The notes: generated from the sequence alone by a model not told the origin. 64,000 bases of DNA from Arbacia lixula (GCA_963669155.1 OZ022577.1:6248788-6312787), one strand, 5' to 3'; counted from the stretch's first letter, positions 31,033 to 44,891 are shown. Numbers and translations are program-made.

Positions 31033-32955
31033 TCACTTGAACACGTTCTTGAACACATACATCACTCCAGGCGTACACAGTACCATGTCGTTCCTGGATG
31101 GACACTTCAGGTAGTACCACTTTCGTTTTGGAATCTTGATCTTGAAATCCTCCACGATAGTGCGCACATGCTCACCACAGAGGGTGTATTTCTCGAGTGA
31201 CACGGTGCCGTGGCTGTATGGGATGGATGCGATGTAGAGATTGTCGTCCTGGTCGACCGCTGGACAGAGGAAGCACCCCTTCTTGTTGATGGTGGTGACC
31301 TCCTCCCCTGACGCTTCCAAGACTATCACACCCTCTGGGGATAGCACGACGATGCGCCCGCATCGAGTGGTGTGGACCTGATTGGGGGTGTCACGTACCT
31401 TCAGCGTTCTCTCTGGCTCACCACCTGTCGGCTTGAAGACGTGGATCAGCTTCTCTTCCCTGCAGCTGACATATATGCTATCATCCCGGTCAGAATCTAA
31501 CATCTTTACATTGTACGATGATTGCAGGATGGATTTAAGTTCCGTCAACATAATTTTATGCCCACCTGATGTATCAAATTGACGCAATCCAGTTTTAGTT
31601 AAGACAGTCACTGTGCCGGTGCTCAGGAGAGTAACGTCAAGTATTTGTTCACTCATCGTGCTGCAGAATGTAGTGAGCTCCCCGTCAAGTGTCACCATGT
31701 AAACACGCGGTGGTCTATAGGAGGCGATCAGCACGGAATCAGGGGACGCAACACAGAGGCCTTGCATCGGTTCATCGCCTGGCAGGACGATCTCCTTGAC
31801 CATGTCCCACTTCCCTGGCAACCCAACTAAGTTTCCGATACGGAGGTCAAGATTCTGGTTCTGCTCAAATTTAACCGTCTCTGCGACTTTTCGTACTTCT
31901 CCTGAGTGGTTCTCGGCCTCAGTGCTCCAAGTTTCGCACCTTTGGAACAATTCATCCACGTCACCACAAAGCTGATCGTATGACGTTCGGCAGTCTCCTT
32001 CCAGACCCCCGCGGCTACATTGAGCCAGGAATTCCACCGAGGTTGACAGCTGGGCTGACATTTTCCTCGCGACTGTCTTGATGGTGTCTAGCTTTTCATT
32101 GCAGCGCGTTTGAAGAAGCCTGATTTCCGCTTTCAGTATTTGCTTCTGTTCCTCCAGTTCCTCCAGTTTTTCTGCAAATGCATGATCGATGCTCAGCTGC
32201 AGAGCCCCAGCTGCGGCGTTGACGTCACTCCGCTCTTGCTCTATATTCCGGATGTGGCCCTCCAGGATTTTTCCCATCTTCTCGCGTCGATCGGTGACGT
32301 CATCTATGTTATCACGGATTTCTCTCTCGAAGTCATCGCGTTCCCTGATCTCGTGCTCACGGACGTTGTGCTTGACGATCGTACATTTGTGACAGACGAA
32401 CACGCGGCATCTGTCACAGTAGAATTCCCTGTTCTCTGCTGGGTGTAGGGGGCATTTGTCAGCATTGGTGGTGGTCTGTACCTTCCCGCTCAGCACGTCT
32501 TTAACTGGAACGACTTTATGGTCCCGGAAAGCAATGCCCAGTAGTTCATGCGCAGCCCTGCAGGATCCACACAGGAAATTCCCGCAGTCGTGGCAGAAGG
32601 CTACAGCTACATCCGCGTCACCTTTGCTTTCTCGTCCCTTCTTGTTCGCTTGACACTCGGAACATTTAAGAAACTCTTCGTAGAGCTTTTGCAGTGGAGA
32701 GCATGTACTGTTATATTCCTCCACCAGATTATTTACCGTGACGTTTGACGGTAGGCCAGCGACGCCGCCGCTACCCAACTGAGTCTCCCGGCGGCATAAC
32801 GGACACGAGATCGATGCATCATCACCCTGCCTGGTTGTTTGGTACTTCACGAGGCATGTTCGACAGAACGTGTGTCCACATGTGAGCAGGGTAGCCTCCT
32901 CATACACGTCCAAACACAGCGGGCAGGTTAAGCTTTCCAAACCCTTCTCCGCCAT
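31033..32955 (-). CDS. TRIM-family RING/B-box E3 ubiquitin ligase, single exon
   Basis: 640 residues without introns. The start is MAEKGLESLTCPLC at 32955 (A at -3, G at +4); the frame is open a little further upstream, but without another ATG. The RING finger has C11, C14, C26, H28, C31, C34, C51 and C54 (C3HC4). B-box 1 is about 98-146 (CSEC, CHDC, CGSC). B-box 2 is about 168-201 (CPLH, CDRC, CHKC, H, H). The coiled coil is about 205-310, Glu/Lys-rich. The C-terminal part, about 370-640, has repeated short beta-like segments (SDRDDSIYVSCREEKLIHVF, AVDQDDNLYIASI) in the style of NHL or TRIM56-like beta-propellers. Such proteins ubiquitinate partners, often in innate immunity; intronless TRIMs are common in marine invertebrates. 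The specific orthologue is not identified. Confidence 0.93.
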   Translation of the reverse strand: MAEKGLESLTCPLCLDVYEEATLLTCGHTFCRTCLVKYQTTRQGDDASISCPLCRRETQLGSGGVAGLPSNVTVNNLVEEYNSTCSPLQKLYEEFLKCSECQANKKGRESKGDADVAVAFCHDCGNFLCGSCRAAHELLGIAFRDHKVVPVKDVLSGKVQTTTNADKCPLHPAENREFYCDRCRVFVCHKCTIVKHNVREHEIRERDDFEREIRDNIDDVTDRREKMGKILEGHIRNIEQERSDVNAAAGALQLSIDHAFAEKLEELEEQKQILKAEIRLLQTRCNEKLDTIKTVARKMSAQLSTSVEFLAQCSRGGLEGDCRTSYDQLCGDVDELFQRCETWSTEAENHSGEVRKVAETVKFEQNQNLDLRIGNLVGLPGKWDMVKEIVLPGDEPMQGLCVASPDSVLIASYRPPRVYMVTLDGELTTFCSTMSEQILDVTLLSTGTVTVLTKTGLRQFDTSGGHKIMLTELKSILQSSYNVKMLDSDRDDSIYVSCREEKLIHVFKPTGGEPERTLKVRDTPNQVHTTRCGRIVVLSPEGVIVLEASGEEVTTINKKGCFLCPAVDQDDNLYIASIPYSHGTVSLEKYTLCGEHVRTIVEDFKIKIPKRKWYYLKCPSRNDMVLCTPGVMYVFKNVFK

Positions 32956-33582
32956 AATGCACAGGATCGAACTACACAAGCTGATGAAGATAAAGAAATT
33001 GGTGCATCCACCACACTTTATCGTAATATCAGATTAGGTATGCCGTTGTGCAATATAAAATACGTGGTCATTGGTATTCTGATCACAAGACTGCTCTATA
33101 AAATTATAAAGGCCCGGTCAAAACACTCACATTGATATCGTGGATAATGAATGAAGTAAATCGTCAGCGTACATAAAAGATGGGATCAGGCTCGCACCAA
33201 GGTAAATGGCGGGCTAAATATAGCACTGGGTTTTCCCAAAGCGGAAGTTCAAAGTTTGATTAACGTCTGTTGAAGCACTCGCACTGAACATGCTGCCAAA
33301 GCGGAGCTGCCTTTTATCATCACGGTAACATGGTAATAACACAGTTATGCATACAGTTATGTGTGTTACGATCTGATAATGCAGGGGAACGGGGAAGGGT
33401 TTGAGAGAAGAATGGATCACAACTTGCCAATTAATCAATCCTTGTACCTCAGAGATGTCTCTGTAATCATGATCTGATCTATTTAAAGCTGTGCCGTTTA
33501 TTGTGACAAAGATCTATAAAGTATCATTACTAACATATACGTTGAACTCATTAAAGTGCAATCATTACTACATACACCCTTA

Positions 33583-34041
33583 AAGGCAGGGTGTCCCTCT
33601 TGCGGGTCAAAAAATGAAATATTGCAAAAAGCACGGAAAATGGAAGGAGAGTAGAACTTCCCTCCCAATATTTGAACTGGAAACTGACTTTAAGCAAAAT
33701 TATAGCAATCATGCAGTACATTTTGAGGAGGTTTTGTTGGGCGGATCGTCCGAAACCTATAGCCAAGAGACCGGAGAGCGATGTACACTATCTTCCGCAT
33801 CGGTCCGCTCCACGGTGCATGCGATCAATGGGAGTAATGCACCCACCGCGCGCTGAAAGGGACAATACGATTGTGAATGTAGGCTACGCTCGCTGCGGTT
33901 CAAACGTGAACAAGGATAGTTTTTCACTTTTCCTGAAAATGTTCGTGAAGCTGTGACTAAGATTTCATACACGTTATTGTTACGGTAAAGTGCTAAATTC
34001 TGCCGAGTTCCATGAATTTTGCAAATGGGATACCCTATCTG
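33583..34041 (+). mobile_element. TA-flanked MITE family, copy 2
   Basis: Ends AAGGCAGGGTGTCC and ATACCCTATCTG with TA outside. It is the fullest copy of the internal region, including AAACTGACTTTAAGCAAAAT and CAAACGTGAACAAGGATAGT. It shares outer flanks with copy 1 from about 33500 to about 34075. Confidence 0.87.
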
Positions 34042-34082
34042 TAAGCAACCATCTTTAAGGACACACCACTCATTTGTACATT

Positions 34083-35925
34083 CAAGATTCAATATTCAAT
34101 ATAGTTTTTACCAAAAAAAAAAAATGTAAAATCAGGTACAGTAAACGGATAAGACAATATGAATTAACACAATTAATTCATAGAAACAATTTTTTTTTTG
34201 TGGAGGTGTCCAAAAAGAAGCAATTATGCTTGTAAATATTGAACCCCGAATGAAAATATATGAAATTATTAATGTCTAACAGTATTAACAAATAAAAACG
34301 ACAACATTATTATTTGTAATTTTTGCGGTCAGGTTCTTGTACTATGATTGAGTATGTGCAGTATTAACAGTATTAACATGATTTTACTAGTTATAACGTA
34401 AGGAGATGTAAGTATGATGGGAAGGAGGGGGGCGAGGAGATGAGTTTAGGTTAGTTGTGGAGGTCCTGTTCCTGTGATGTGGTATGAGTGCAATGCGGAA
34501 TGTTGAGGTGTTTTTATCGTTAATCTCGTTGTGTAGTATATGATTTAAAAACGTACTTTTAAAGTTGTGATTTGAATATTTTAAGGCTGGGAGAGCATTG
34601 CCTCGCGAGTAGCGTACGTGTGATATGTGTTTTTTTTTTTGAAAATAGCCTATTTATGATTGCTGGTTATTCATTATGCTCACGTTGGTACATCAACTGA
34701 GCTAAGTTAAGAATATAATAAGTCATGTACTTTTAGTGTGTTACTTCTCGGTGAGCGTGTGCAAATTTATGTGTGTGAAATGAAATCCTCATTGCCTTTT
34801 TTTCTGATGTAAGTATAAATGTGTCTGATTGCGCATGCCCGGAGTTTCCCTACGCTAGAATTCCATTACTAAAGTGCGATAGGATGAGGGATGAGTATAG
34901 CGTGAGAAGTGTTTGATATGGGAAATAATGTTTAATTTTATTTAGAATGCCAATATTCTTTTATATCAATTTTGTTATGTTATCTACCTGAGGTCTCCAA
35001 GAAAGTTTTTGATTGATAGTTACTCCAAGAAATATTGTACACGATACTTTGGGAATAGATGTTTGTTGGATAGTGCTGTTAGCCTGTGAGGGATTCGATT
35101 AAATTGCTAGTAAGCATGAAAATTTTTGTGTGTTTTTAAGTTGATTGAAAGCCTGTTGGCATTGATCCATGTAGTTATATATTGAATTTTTTGGTTTACA
35201 GTCTTGGTTAGGATATCTGGTTTGTGGTGTGAGAGAAAAATGTATGAGTCATCAGCGAATAATATCAAAGACAAGTAACTTGATGTTTTAGGGAAATCAT
35301 TTATGTCCATGCTGAAGAGAAGAATGCATAATAAAGATCCTTGGGGAATGCCGTGTGAGTGAGGAACTTTGGGCCTGTAACGATACTTGTTGTTTAAGTA
35401 GTGACAAATAGTCGATAAACATATCAAGTGTTTTTTCTCTTACTCCGTAGTGTGTTAGTTTATTCAATAGCATTTTTATGTAAAATGAATCAAATACCTT
35501 CGAAAAATCTAAAAAGATACCTACGGTATGAAATTGAGAGTCTAGTGACTTTGTAACGTTATTAATGAGATGAGGATTGCATGAGTAGTACAGTATTACG
35601 ATTAGATCTAAATCCGTATTGTGATTCGCATAGTATGCTGTTTTGTTCAAGAAATGAGATTGTCGTAGTGTAAATGATTTTCTCATTGATTTTAGAAAAG
35701 GTTGTCAGAAGGGTAATTGGTCTATGATTTTCAATGTTTTTCGAGTCACATTTTTGTATATTGGAATTACTTTGGTTGTTTTATTTTCGTTCTGAACAGT
35801 CCCTGTTGTAAGCGAAGTGTTCAAAACGGGTGTCAAGGGATCTGTTATTAATGATGAAATGTACTCGTATTTGAGAAGAATATTGTCGATGCCATCATTT
35901 CCGCAGCCTGATTGAACAATACCGA
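34083..35925 (-). pseudogene. 5'-truncated LINE, reverse transcriptase region
   Basis: The minus-strand reading, with frame changes, follows RT order. It begins with GNDGIDNILLKYEYISSL and KVIPIYKN at the N-terminal side. Next come VGIFLDFSKVFDS and LLNKLTHYGV, then PHSHGIPQGSLLCILLF, then LILFADDSYIFLSHHK (catalytic FADD), IFLGVTINQKLSW and LTLYSSLILSHF, and a tail YATRGNALPALKYS. The 5' part, including the endonuclease, is missing. The 3' end lies near 34083-34130, with a T run on the minus strand and TTGAATATTGAATCTTGAAT. It is inserted directly beside the flank of MITE copy 2. It is a CR1/L2/jockey-like non-LTR element; the clade is uncertain. Confidence 0.88.
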
Positions 35926-36692
35926 AGTCGAGTATGACACCGAAATAAAGCAATTTTATCGAACGCCTTGCAATGTGTAAGTCGGTGTCGACTGCGACTC
36001 GCAAGAAAACTGGTAAACCAAGTTCGTCTACACAACCGCTAGTCACATTAATGGGCCTTATGATAGTCGTGGGGTAAGAACATCTAGCATATACTCTCAT
36101 ATCACTGGGTAATATTTCGATATGAATGTTCATACTTGGAGTAGGGGTGTTGGTGCTGGATATTGTACATCACGCAGTATGAGCACAACCTGTACAGGGC
36201 GACCACTCAAGGAATATGGTCGATGAGCTGATTTTGGGAGGAACGAGTGGACTCTTTCTTGCATGCATGCACAAATAACATGTTTCATACAATAGAATGC
36301 GCAAATTAATTTAGTGTCTTCTGTATTGATATGATGCATCAATAAAATGTATATTGCACGAGAATATATGTTGAATGTAGCCTATAATTATCATTCGTTC
36401 GGTCTTAATAAATTGTATTAGTGATTCAGAGAAAATTCATTAACTATTGTGTACTTTGCATGTGACGGACCGTTCCATTATTGACATGATTGTAGCAAAG
36501 AATAAAGGACGAAAAAAATGTTTTCTCAAAACTAATATTCAAAACATCTACAGTATTTCTGTATATAATGTAAAAAAAAAACGTATTCGTGAAGGCCAAG
36601 CTCGTTTTATTAGAACTGATTTAGTGAACAAGAATTATTTTTGGCTTTCTTGTTGGTCGTGTACGGGGCGGATGTATACCGGATGTCCACAA

Positions 36693-37330
36693 TACATACT
36701 AGGTGTTAAAAAAACTTTTGACACTTTGGAATATTCTTTAAAATCAGTTTCAGCTCACATCAAGCTGATATTGACAAATCATTAAGTCAAGTGATGTCAT
36801 TTTTTTTTTATAGAAAGGTGTCGTGATATATAATTAAATACTTTTCTTAAAATAATCGTTTGAATATTTAATGAGAATTTCACTTTGGGACAAATTTGGA
36901 TCTCAAAATTTGTGCCTATCAAATAATTAATTCAGAACACAATAATGGTCATTGTGCATCACACATACCAACCCGCGACTTCTTCTCTGCCAGAAGCATT
37001 ATGCATTATTAATGACACTGTGATGGCAGTTGCGAGTGGATTAACAGGTGTGATACACAATGGTCGTTGTTGTGTTCTGATTAAATTATTTCATACACAC
37101 ACATGGTAAGGTTCAAATTTGTCCAACCAGGAAGGTGTTGGTCCAACAGTGAAAATCTCATTAAATATTCTGAAGATTATTACAAGAAAAGTAATTGATA
37201 AAACGCCACAACACTTCTCTCTCTAAAAAATGACATCCCTTGATTTTATGATGTGTCAATTTCAGCTTGATTTTAATATAAACTGATTTAAACATTTTTT
37301 TAAAAGTTTTTTTTTAACAGCTAGTACAAA
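36693..37330. mobile_element. 638-bp long palindrome (foldback-like element)
   Basis: The two halves are imperfect inverse copies around a centre near 37010. Matching pairs include TACTAGGTGTTAAAAAAAC with its inverse at 37300-37326, CAAGCTGATATTGACAAATC with its inverse near 37255, and GATGTCATTTTTT on both sides. Others are GAATATTTAATGAGA near both arms and GAACACAATAATGGTCATTG with its inverse at 37053-37080. Arms are about 300 bp with little spacer. No coding sequence is recognised. Confidence 0.85.
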
Positions 37331-37368
37331 CCGTAATGATGAACAACTCGGCTTGAGCAGTCGCAATA

Positions 37369-37597
37369 GAGTACCGACGTGTGACGTCATTCAAGCAGTA
37401 TCGTCAAGACAACTGGTCCTAAAGTATGCAGGTGGAGCATACAGCGGTGATCATAGCGGGGACTATCATATTGGGAATGCCGACAATAGCCCATTAGGCT
37501 ACACAACATCGGACAGGTAAACCACTCACTGGAGTGATTTTGTTTAGAGCCAGTTGTCTTGACAACATGCTCATATGACGACACCACTTCGGTACTC
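37369..37597. mobile_element. MITE with GAGTACCGAAGTGG-type ends, copy 2
   Basis: The left end is GAGTACCGACGTGTGACGTC and the right end, inverted, is GAGTACCGAAGTGGTGTCGT. Inner TIR sequence is GAGCATGTTGTCAAGACAAC followed by TGG. It is 229 bp long with no coding sequence, and starts 38 bp after the palindrome above. Confidence 0.87.
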
Positions 37598-37913
37598 CAT
37601 AGACGCTACACAATAATTACTTGGATTATTCCTTTTTGAACGCTTAAGAAACTACCAGTTCCGCCAGTCAAAATAACGTTCCTTTGAAGTTCTTAATTGC
37701 TGCGATGTGTTGCTTATAGATCAAGGCGTATACTTTTAGGCGGGTTGAATTCCATCGCAGGAACCATCAGGTTCGGTCGTTGCCGTTGAACACAATCTAA
37801 CCCTCTCGATACAGCCATAAAAATACCACGCATTTTTACACACTGCATGCCCATGGGAACACTCGGATGGTAAAGCGTGGGTAAACGCTAGCATTTAGGC
37901 AGGTGACTAAGCG

Positions 37914-37935
37914 GGGGGGGGGGGGGGGGGGGGAT
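37914..37935. repeat. G22-like tract
   Basis: About 20 consecutive G residues, able in principle to form a G-quadruplex. Confidence 0.9.
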
Positions 37936-39315
37936 GCTTCTCCCATTAGTATCTTCACATGTCTCAACAAAAATGAATTTCTGCCAAACACTACAGGTCC
38001 ATTGTGATGACAAAATATGTAACAAAAATAATGTACTCTCACTTGTTTGCAAAAAGGATGTATTCAAATTGTTAAGTTACTTACAGGCCATTTGTTTAAC
38101 AAAGGAAAGAAAAATGCTCTTCCAACCATGTTTTATCCTGGTAAAAAGCCCTTCCTTCCTTTACAAAGCAACAAAGTGCCTTTCTTGGTATGACAGCGCT
38201 CCGCTAAAATACATTGTTTCTTGTTGACGCTTTAAAAAAGCCATGGAGCACATACAGTGATGTCACTTTGATTTGACCCACTTTTTCAATGAGTTAAAGG
38301 TCAGCAAATGTTTGCATGGTATGGGACTACCCTGTGAATGTAAATAAAAATTGGATGAATAAATGAATACATAAATATTATTCCCCTATATTTTTACCAC
38401 CGCCACTTCATTCAAGCGATGACATGTTATTGTTTGATTTCACTATTAATTAACTGATAAAACCGCAAAATCTAAGTATAGAGCCAGACAAAGCCTTCCT
38501 CACTCACAAGAAGCAACCAAAAATCAAATAATATAAGTTGATTAGCGTGTTCAAAACAACCCCCTCCCCATCCCTGGTGCATTGCTCATGGGGAAAGTCC
38601 CCGGTCCTAAGATTACGTTGTCCGGAAACTATGCAGCTTGTCGACGTGTATGGCTTCTTTCGTCAAGAAAATTAGAGCGCCAACTGTCATGAATGACATT
38701 ATAGCGCTACCAACTCTCCCACATAATGCACGATCGTATGATCGGGTGAGATTTTGTGTGTGTGCCCCCATGCGCTGCTAATAATGCATGCGATCAACCA
38801 ATTCGTGCAGCCAGCTAACTCTGTAGTAGTCTTCTGTAGGCGCGCGCTACACCATTCTGTGTGAATCCTTGGCGTTTTTTTGCATGCATAGTTTTCGCAT
38901 ACACCTGTGAATGCGTTTATGTGCTGGAAACGTTTTCGTGACAGTCTTGGATCTAGGAAATAGCTTGTGATGTGTTTTGTTTTTCGTGACCATCATAGGA
39001 TAATCATGGAGCTGGGAACTCATCCAGGGTGTTGACAACTGTGATCGTTCTAGGAATATATTTCAGGATGTGTGCTACGTGGAACCAACAAGCATTAGGG
39101 GGAAAATATTAGGGGCAAGTCAACATAACGTCGAATGGGTGTGTGTGGTGTGTGTGTTGAGGATTTCCTGGGTTCGGTAAACGTCAATAGAATGCAGTCA
39201 GCTGCCGTGCTGCTACTGCTATCATGTCAGGGCCGTGTAGCATTGGAAGTGGCCCAAAGTGAACTGTAAATAGCACATAATCATTCACATTTAGTGGACA
39301 TTAGAAAGTCAGTGA

Positions 39316-40248
<933 letters not shown>

Positions 40249-42644
40249 TAGAATAAGCTACAGACAGTAAGAATAGATTGTGCCATACATATGTGTATGA
40301 TTCTTACTGTAAGAGCAAATTGCGTGGTATTTTCATAAAGCCACTTGCCATGATGCATTGTGAGAAATTGCAAAGATTGTATATAAATGCATGTATGTTC
40401 ATTTATAATTTTGTGTTAAAATTCTTGTATCTTGAGCTTGTTTTGACAATATGAATAATTTTGCACAAAACAGTGTGTTCTTTAGACCTGTACGTATGCA
40501 CCTTTCCCAACCCTACCAAATTGATGACAACAATGACTGAAAAATGAAAAATCGTTTAGGTGGGAACATACTATACATGTAGACGATGTCCAATGCAAGA
40601 AAAATGTATTGGACGATTTCCAGTGCAGTTGACTGGAGAAACAAATCTATTCATATTGTATCTGGGAAGTTTGCCAAATCCTGAAATTCATATGAGGTCA
40701 AGATTTGTTTTTTGAATGTATAGTACATGTAACATGATCAGTACTATTATTGTACCGGTAGGTGAAACATCAACAGGTGTCGCTGAGTAGTAGTCTGATG
40801 AGTATGGGCTTATATTTTAAAACTCTTTCTTGAAGTGAGAGTGTTTCAGGTTTATGAATTTACGAGTGAGCACATGCATTGTATGAAATGTGGATGAACA
40901 ATGAGATAAAGATACAGGTATCAGGGCCTATGGCTTGAGTCAAAATTATGCTTTGGGCTTCCAAGTTTTCAAATTTTCAAATTTGAAAGCCCAGGAGTTG
41001 TTATGAATCTGACAACATTATAGTGTGTCACACAATATGTACAGCCCTGCACTACATACATGTACATGTTTGAGTTAGAGTTGCTGCCTATTTCAACAAT
41101 TTTGTTGTGCTCAAACCAGACTGAATGTACAGTACTGGAAAGGGCGTTTACAATGACAGTATGTATGTTAGTGAAAATGGACAAGTGTTTAAACATGAAA
41201 CACACTTCAGGTGTACACATACAAACTACAGTACCATTCACATTGGGTGTTGTCAACAAGGCAGGATATTCTACAACATTACACTACATAACGTGTTGGC
41301 ATTTTATTCTTCCAGGTTTATCATAATATCTTTGATGATCACAAAGATAAGCCTTCAAAATATGTTGTCACACACATGTATGGAATCCACCTTGCACGTC
41401 CACAAATGACTGGGTACACTAGTGATGCTACACTGTTTTTATTATGTATCTCATTCACACAAATTAGATGGAAACAAATTGGTGTAGTTTTTTGATGAAT
41501 GAAGGAATGCCAATTTCTAGATTCTCTTGCAGGTTAATCTTGATTTGCTTGGTGGTAATGATACACATCAGGTACAAAGAATAACTAGAAGGCCTGTGAT
41601 AGATGTTTACATGCACCTGGATGTTGCACTGAGTTGAAGGGAAAGTGACATAAAAAAATAGAAGTGGGTGTCCCTCAATGAAGGCTACCAATTGATGTAC
41701 CATCCTAGTCTGGTGCTGTGATTAAAGAACAGCTGATAAAAACACTACTCAGCTCAGCAAGCTGACCTAGATTTGACCTGAGAGCATTTTACCCACCAGC
41801 TAGAGAATTTTGCAGCTGCATAGAAGTGTCATTGCACTCTGGAATATGTTCATGTATAATGTACATGTACATTGGACTTGTGATGTAGATGGGAACAGTG
41901 TGTGCATTTCATGTGTGATTGTGACATTGTACATCATCCAGAAACGCCACATCTATTCTGTGCATATAATGAACTGGGGCTCAAGCCCACAATTTCATAA
42001 ATTGATTTCAAAATATTGCTAGTCCAACTTAACCTTTACATGCAGGGTACACCAAAAACTCAGTTTCTGTTCAACATTGGATCTGCTGAGACTGTATTCT
42101 CCAAAGGCCCTCAAAGAACACCATTTTGGTAGATAAAATGGTTGAAAGTAGATGGTTATTCCTGTGGAGGTATGGGTACATTGTAGTTCAATAGCATAGC
42201 TGTGGGGGTGTGGCATCAGCATTGAAAGTACATGCACATACATGTAGGGTACTTCTTCTCTTCAGTACAAGAATACAAAATAGCAGGGCTCTCAGCAGCT
42301 TTGGTTTTGTCCGTAGTGAAAGAGAGTCATTGGTTTGCATGCTCTAAGTTATGCACACAAACAGTACATGTATGTTGCTAAAATGTTTGCATATGTACGT
42401 GTATATGTACATGTATGGTTATGGTATTTTTTCTACAAATATGTTTTCACTTTAGTATTCAAAACACTAGCCCTGCTAACTAACAAGTTGTCATGATGGC
42501 ATGATACAAATCATATAGTATTAATGAACAGCACATCATATGAGATTGATAACATCAAATATTAATTATTGTTGAAACATGAAATACCTGTGGTCAGTGC
42601 ATCCATTAACATTTTTTTGTTGAACTAATGATTTTGTCAAAACA

Positions 42645-42734
42645 CAGTCAAACCTGTCTGTAATGGCCATTCAAGTTTCAGAAGACCACTCTTTCTCTTC
42701 CCCTTTAGATGGCCTTTATAGACAGGTTTGACTG
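42645..42734. mobile_element. 90-bp inverted-repeat element (CAGTCAAACCTGTC ends)
   Basis: The left arm CAGTCAAACCTGTCTGTAAT plus GGCCAT is mirrored by ATGGCCTTTATAGACAGGTT plus TGACTG on the right. Arms are about 28 bp and the spacer about 35 bp. TA follows the right end and CA precedes the left end. Confidence 0.75.
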
Positions 42735-43926
42735 TACAGGTACTTGGTAGTCAACATTGTAGTATTTTTGTGAATCTTTTCTTATCCTACTGTACAAGTA
42801 GGTTGTTCACCAATGATTCTGTACATTGCACTTTGTTATGATTCATGAATGAAAACAAAATGTAGTGAGTCAATAGAGCTCAATAAGATGTTTCCCTTTA
42901 GTCTTCATGCATTACATGTGTATGCGGTTAATATTGGCCTCGCTATACAGAGTTCATGCCAAAATGTACGCTATGAATACACATTTAGTATCAAATCTCC
43001 AAATGTATACCATACTGTACATATATGTGTAATATGTACAGGACATTAGAGCCTTAAATATTCCCCAATCCATTAAACATGCGCAATACTCCTCTGAGTC
43101 CTGAGAAACCCTAATAAGCCCAAAGCCATATTCGGGTATGAAAATAAAGGGTGTTGATGTAGAGACAGTGACATGATGTACACAGCATGCTAGACTGATA
43201 ACTCGCCCCGGGCTGACATATCTCCAATAATCGATGGCAAAAATGACACTTGATAGCTATCGTTCAAGTTACCATAGAGTGGAAAGTATGAAGGGCGTCT
43301 TGTGCATGTGTACATCCTAGAAAAATATTATGTACACTGTAGTATTGAAGATTGAACGTGAGTTTTTGTCTCCATTGTATTATTATGAATTTGTTTGTAT
43401 AATAAAAAAATTGTTTCTGGTTGCCCCTGTACCTGTACTCCCATACATTTATGTACATGAGGGCTGTATTAGAGGAAAAGATATGGTAAAAATTGTGAAT
43501 GGATGGATGTAGCAGATATTTCATGCTACATGTAAATGGTAACATTTCAGGAAAGAGTAGTCATGTTAAATGGATTGGGAATGATATGAGGCCCTTATGT
43601 ATACCCGGGTACAGTATATTCTACTACATGTATTGGTCAAGTTGCATAAACTGATATTGGTAGGTACAGTTTAGGAAGGAACATGTTTTGAGAGGGAACT
43701 AGTGTCTACAGCCTACCACACTATCTGCACATTCTCTTCCTCCATACAGCACAAGGTGTAGATAAGAGCGAAATTCCTAAATTCCTATAATAATGCTGAG
43801 CATGGTGCAGGCATTTCAGGGTGTATGATTATGTACGGAATTGACTCTAGATGATCTTTATACTTATTGTTTGATTTCTTCTTGATTGAAATCAAGATAC
43901 TTTTCTGATAGTAATTTTTTCCGTTT

Positions 43927-44235
43927 TCAAACAGTTTCATACAGAGTCCAGTAATCTTTTCTTTTCCCCTGCTTTTTATTGGTTCTGCATGTTAGTTCTG
44001 TTTTTAAATTACTGATGGCTCCGTCAATATCGTCTGTGTTTAGTACTGCAAGGCCAATTCCATCCTCATCAAGGAATGACGCACAGATCTTCCAGCATGA
44101 TTTTATCTGGTTTGCCCTCCATGGCAGAGATATTTTCAGTTTTAAACTCATCCCATATCTTCTTGATGTCTGCCTGCTGGGTCATTTGCTTGTAAAACCC
44201 AATCCACTGAGTGTCAAACTTATTGGTTGGTGAAT
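43927..44235 (-). pseudogene. Possible coding relic of unknown family
   Basis: The minus strand in two frames gives FDTQWIGFYKQMTQQADI, KKIWDEFKTENISAMEGK and then DEDGIGLAVLNTDDIDGAIS. The composition is protein-like, but the frame breaks near 44080 and no family is recognised. It may come from a transposon or be a retrocopy fragment. Confidence 0.3.
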
Positions 44236-44891
44236 AACAAGGTCTAGCTGTTTGTTGTCAGGCTGATGCCACCAAAGTCACTGCCATCGAGGCCAATAAG
44301 GCACAAATTGAACAAACTCTGAACTCCATTGTCTGTGAATTGCCTGGGAGACTTGAATAAGACGTAAGCAGTTGGATAATGTTACAGTGTTTGTGTCGTG
44401 TACGTGCAGCGAGAGTCAAAAGTCTGTCCTAATAACATCCCATTTGTTCACAATCTTCTCATTGATATCTTGGTGATGTGTTGTTAGTGCTTAATTCTTA
44501 TCTGACAAAAATATTTCTTTTTGTACCCGAGATATTGAGCTACAATGTACTAGTGCAATGATTTAAACTTGTTTTCCTCTGAAAGGAATGTGTGCTGTAC
44601 TGGTGAGCACTATTTATATACATGTATTCATGCAAATACAACTGTTTAACAAACACATGTAGAGTATGTCCCTTGCTTTTGCTAGGGCAGTGAACTCTGT
44701 GTCTAAAAATACACCAGGCCCATTCACAAGTATTTAAGAGCACGATTTGGATCACAATCCAAATGTAAGGTATTGCGCCCATTATCACAGAAAAAACTCA
44801 CTAGTGATCAAGCATGTTATAAAATACCGTCACATGACAAGCACTTGGCCTAATGATGGGAGCTGTTCACAAGAACTGTAATAAAGCGGAC

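Noticed and set aside
36447-36785. 112-codon plus-strand frame
   Set aside because: It runs into one arm of the long palindrome and matches no family known to me.
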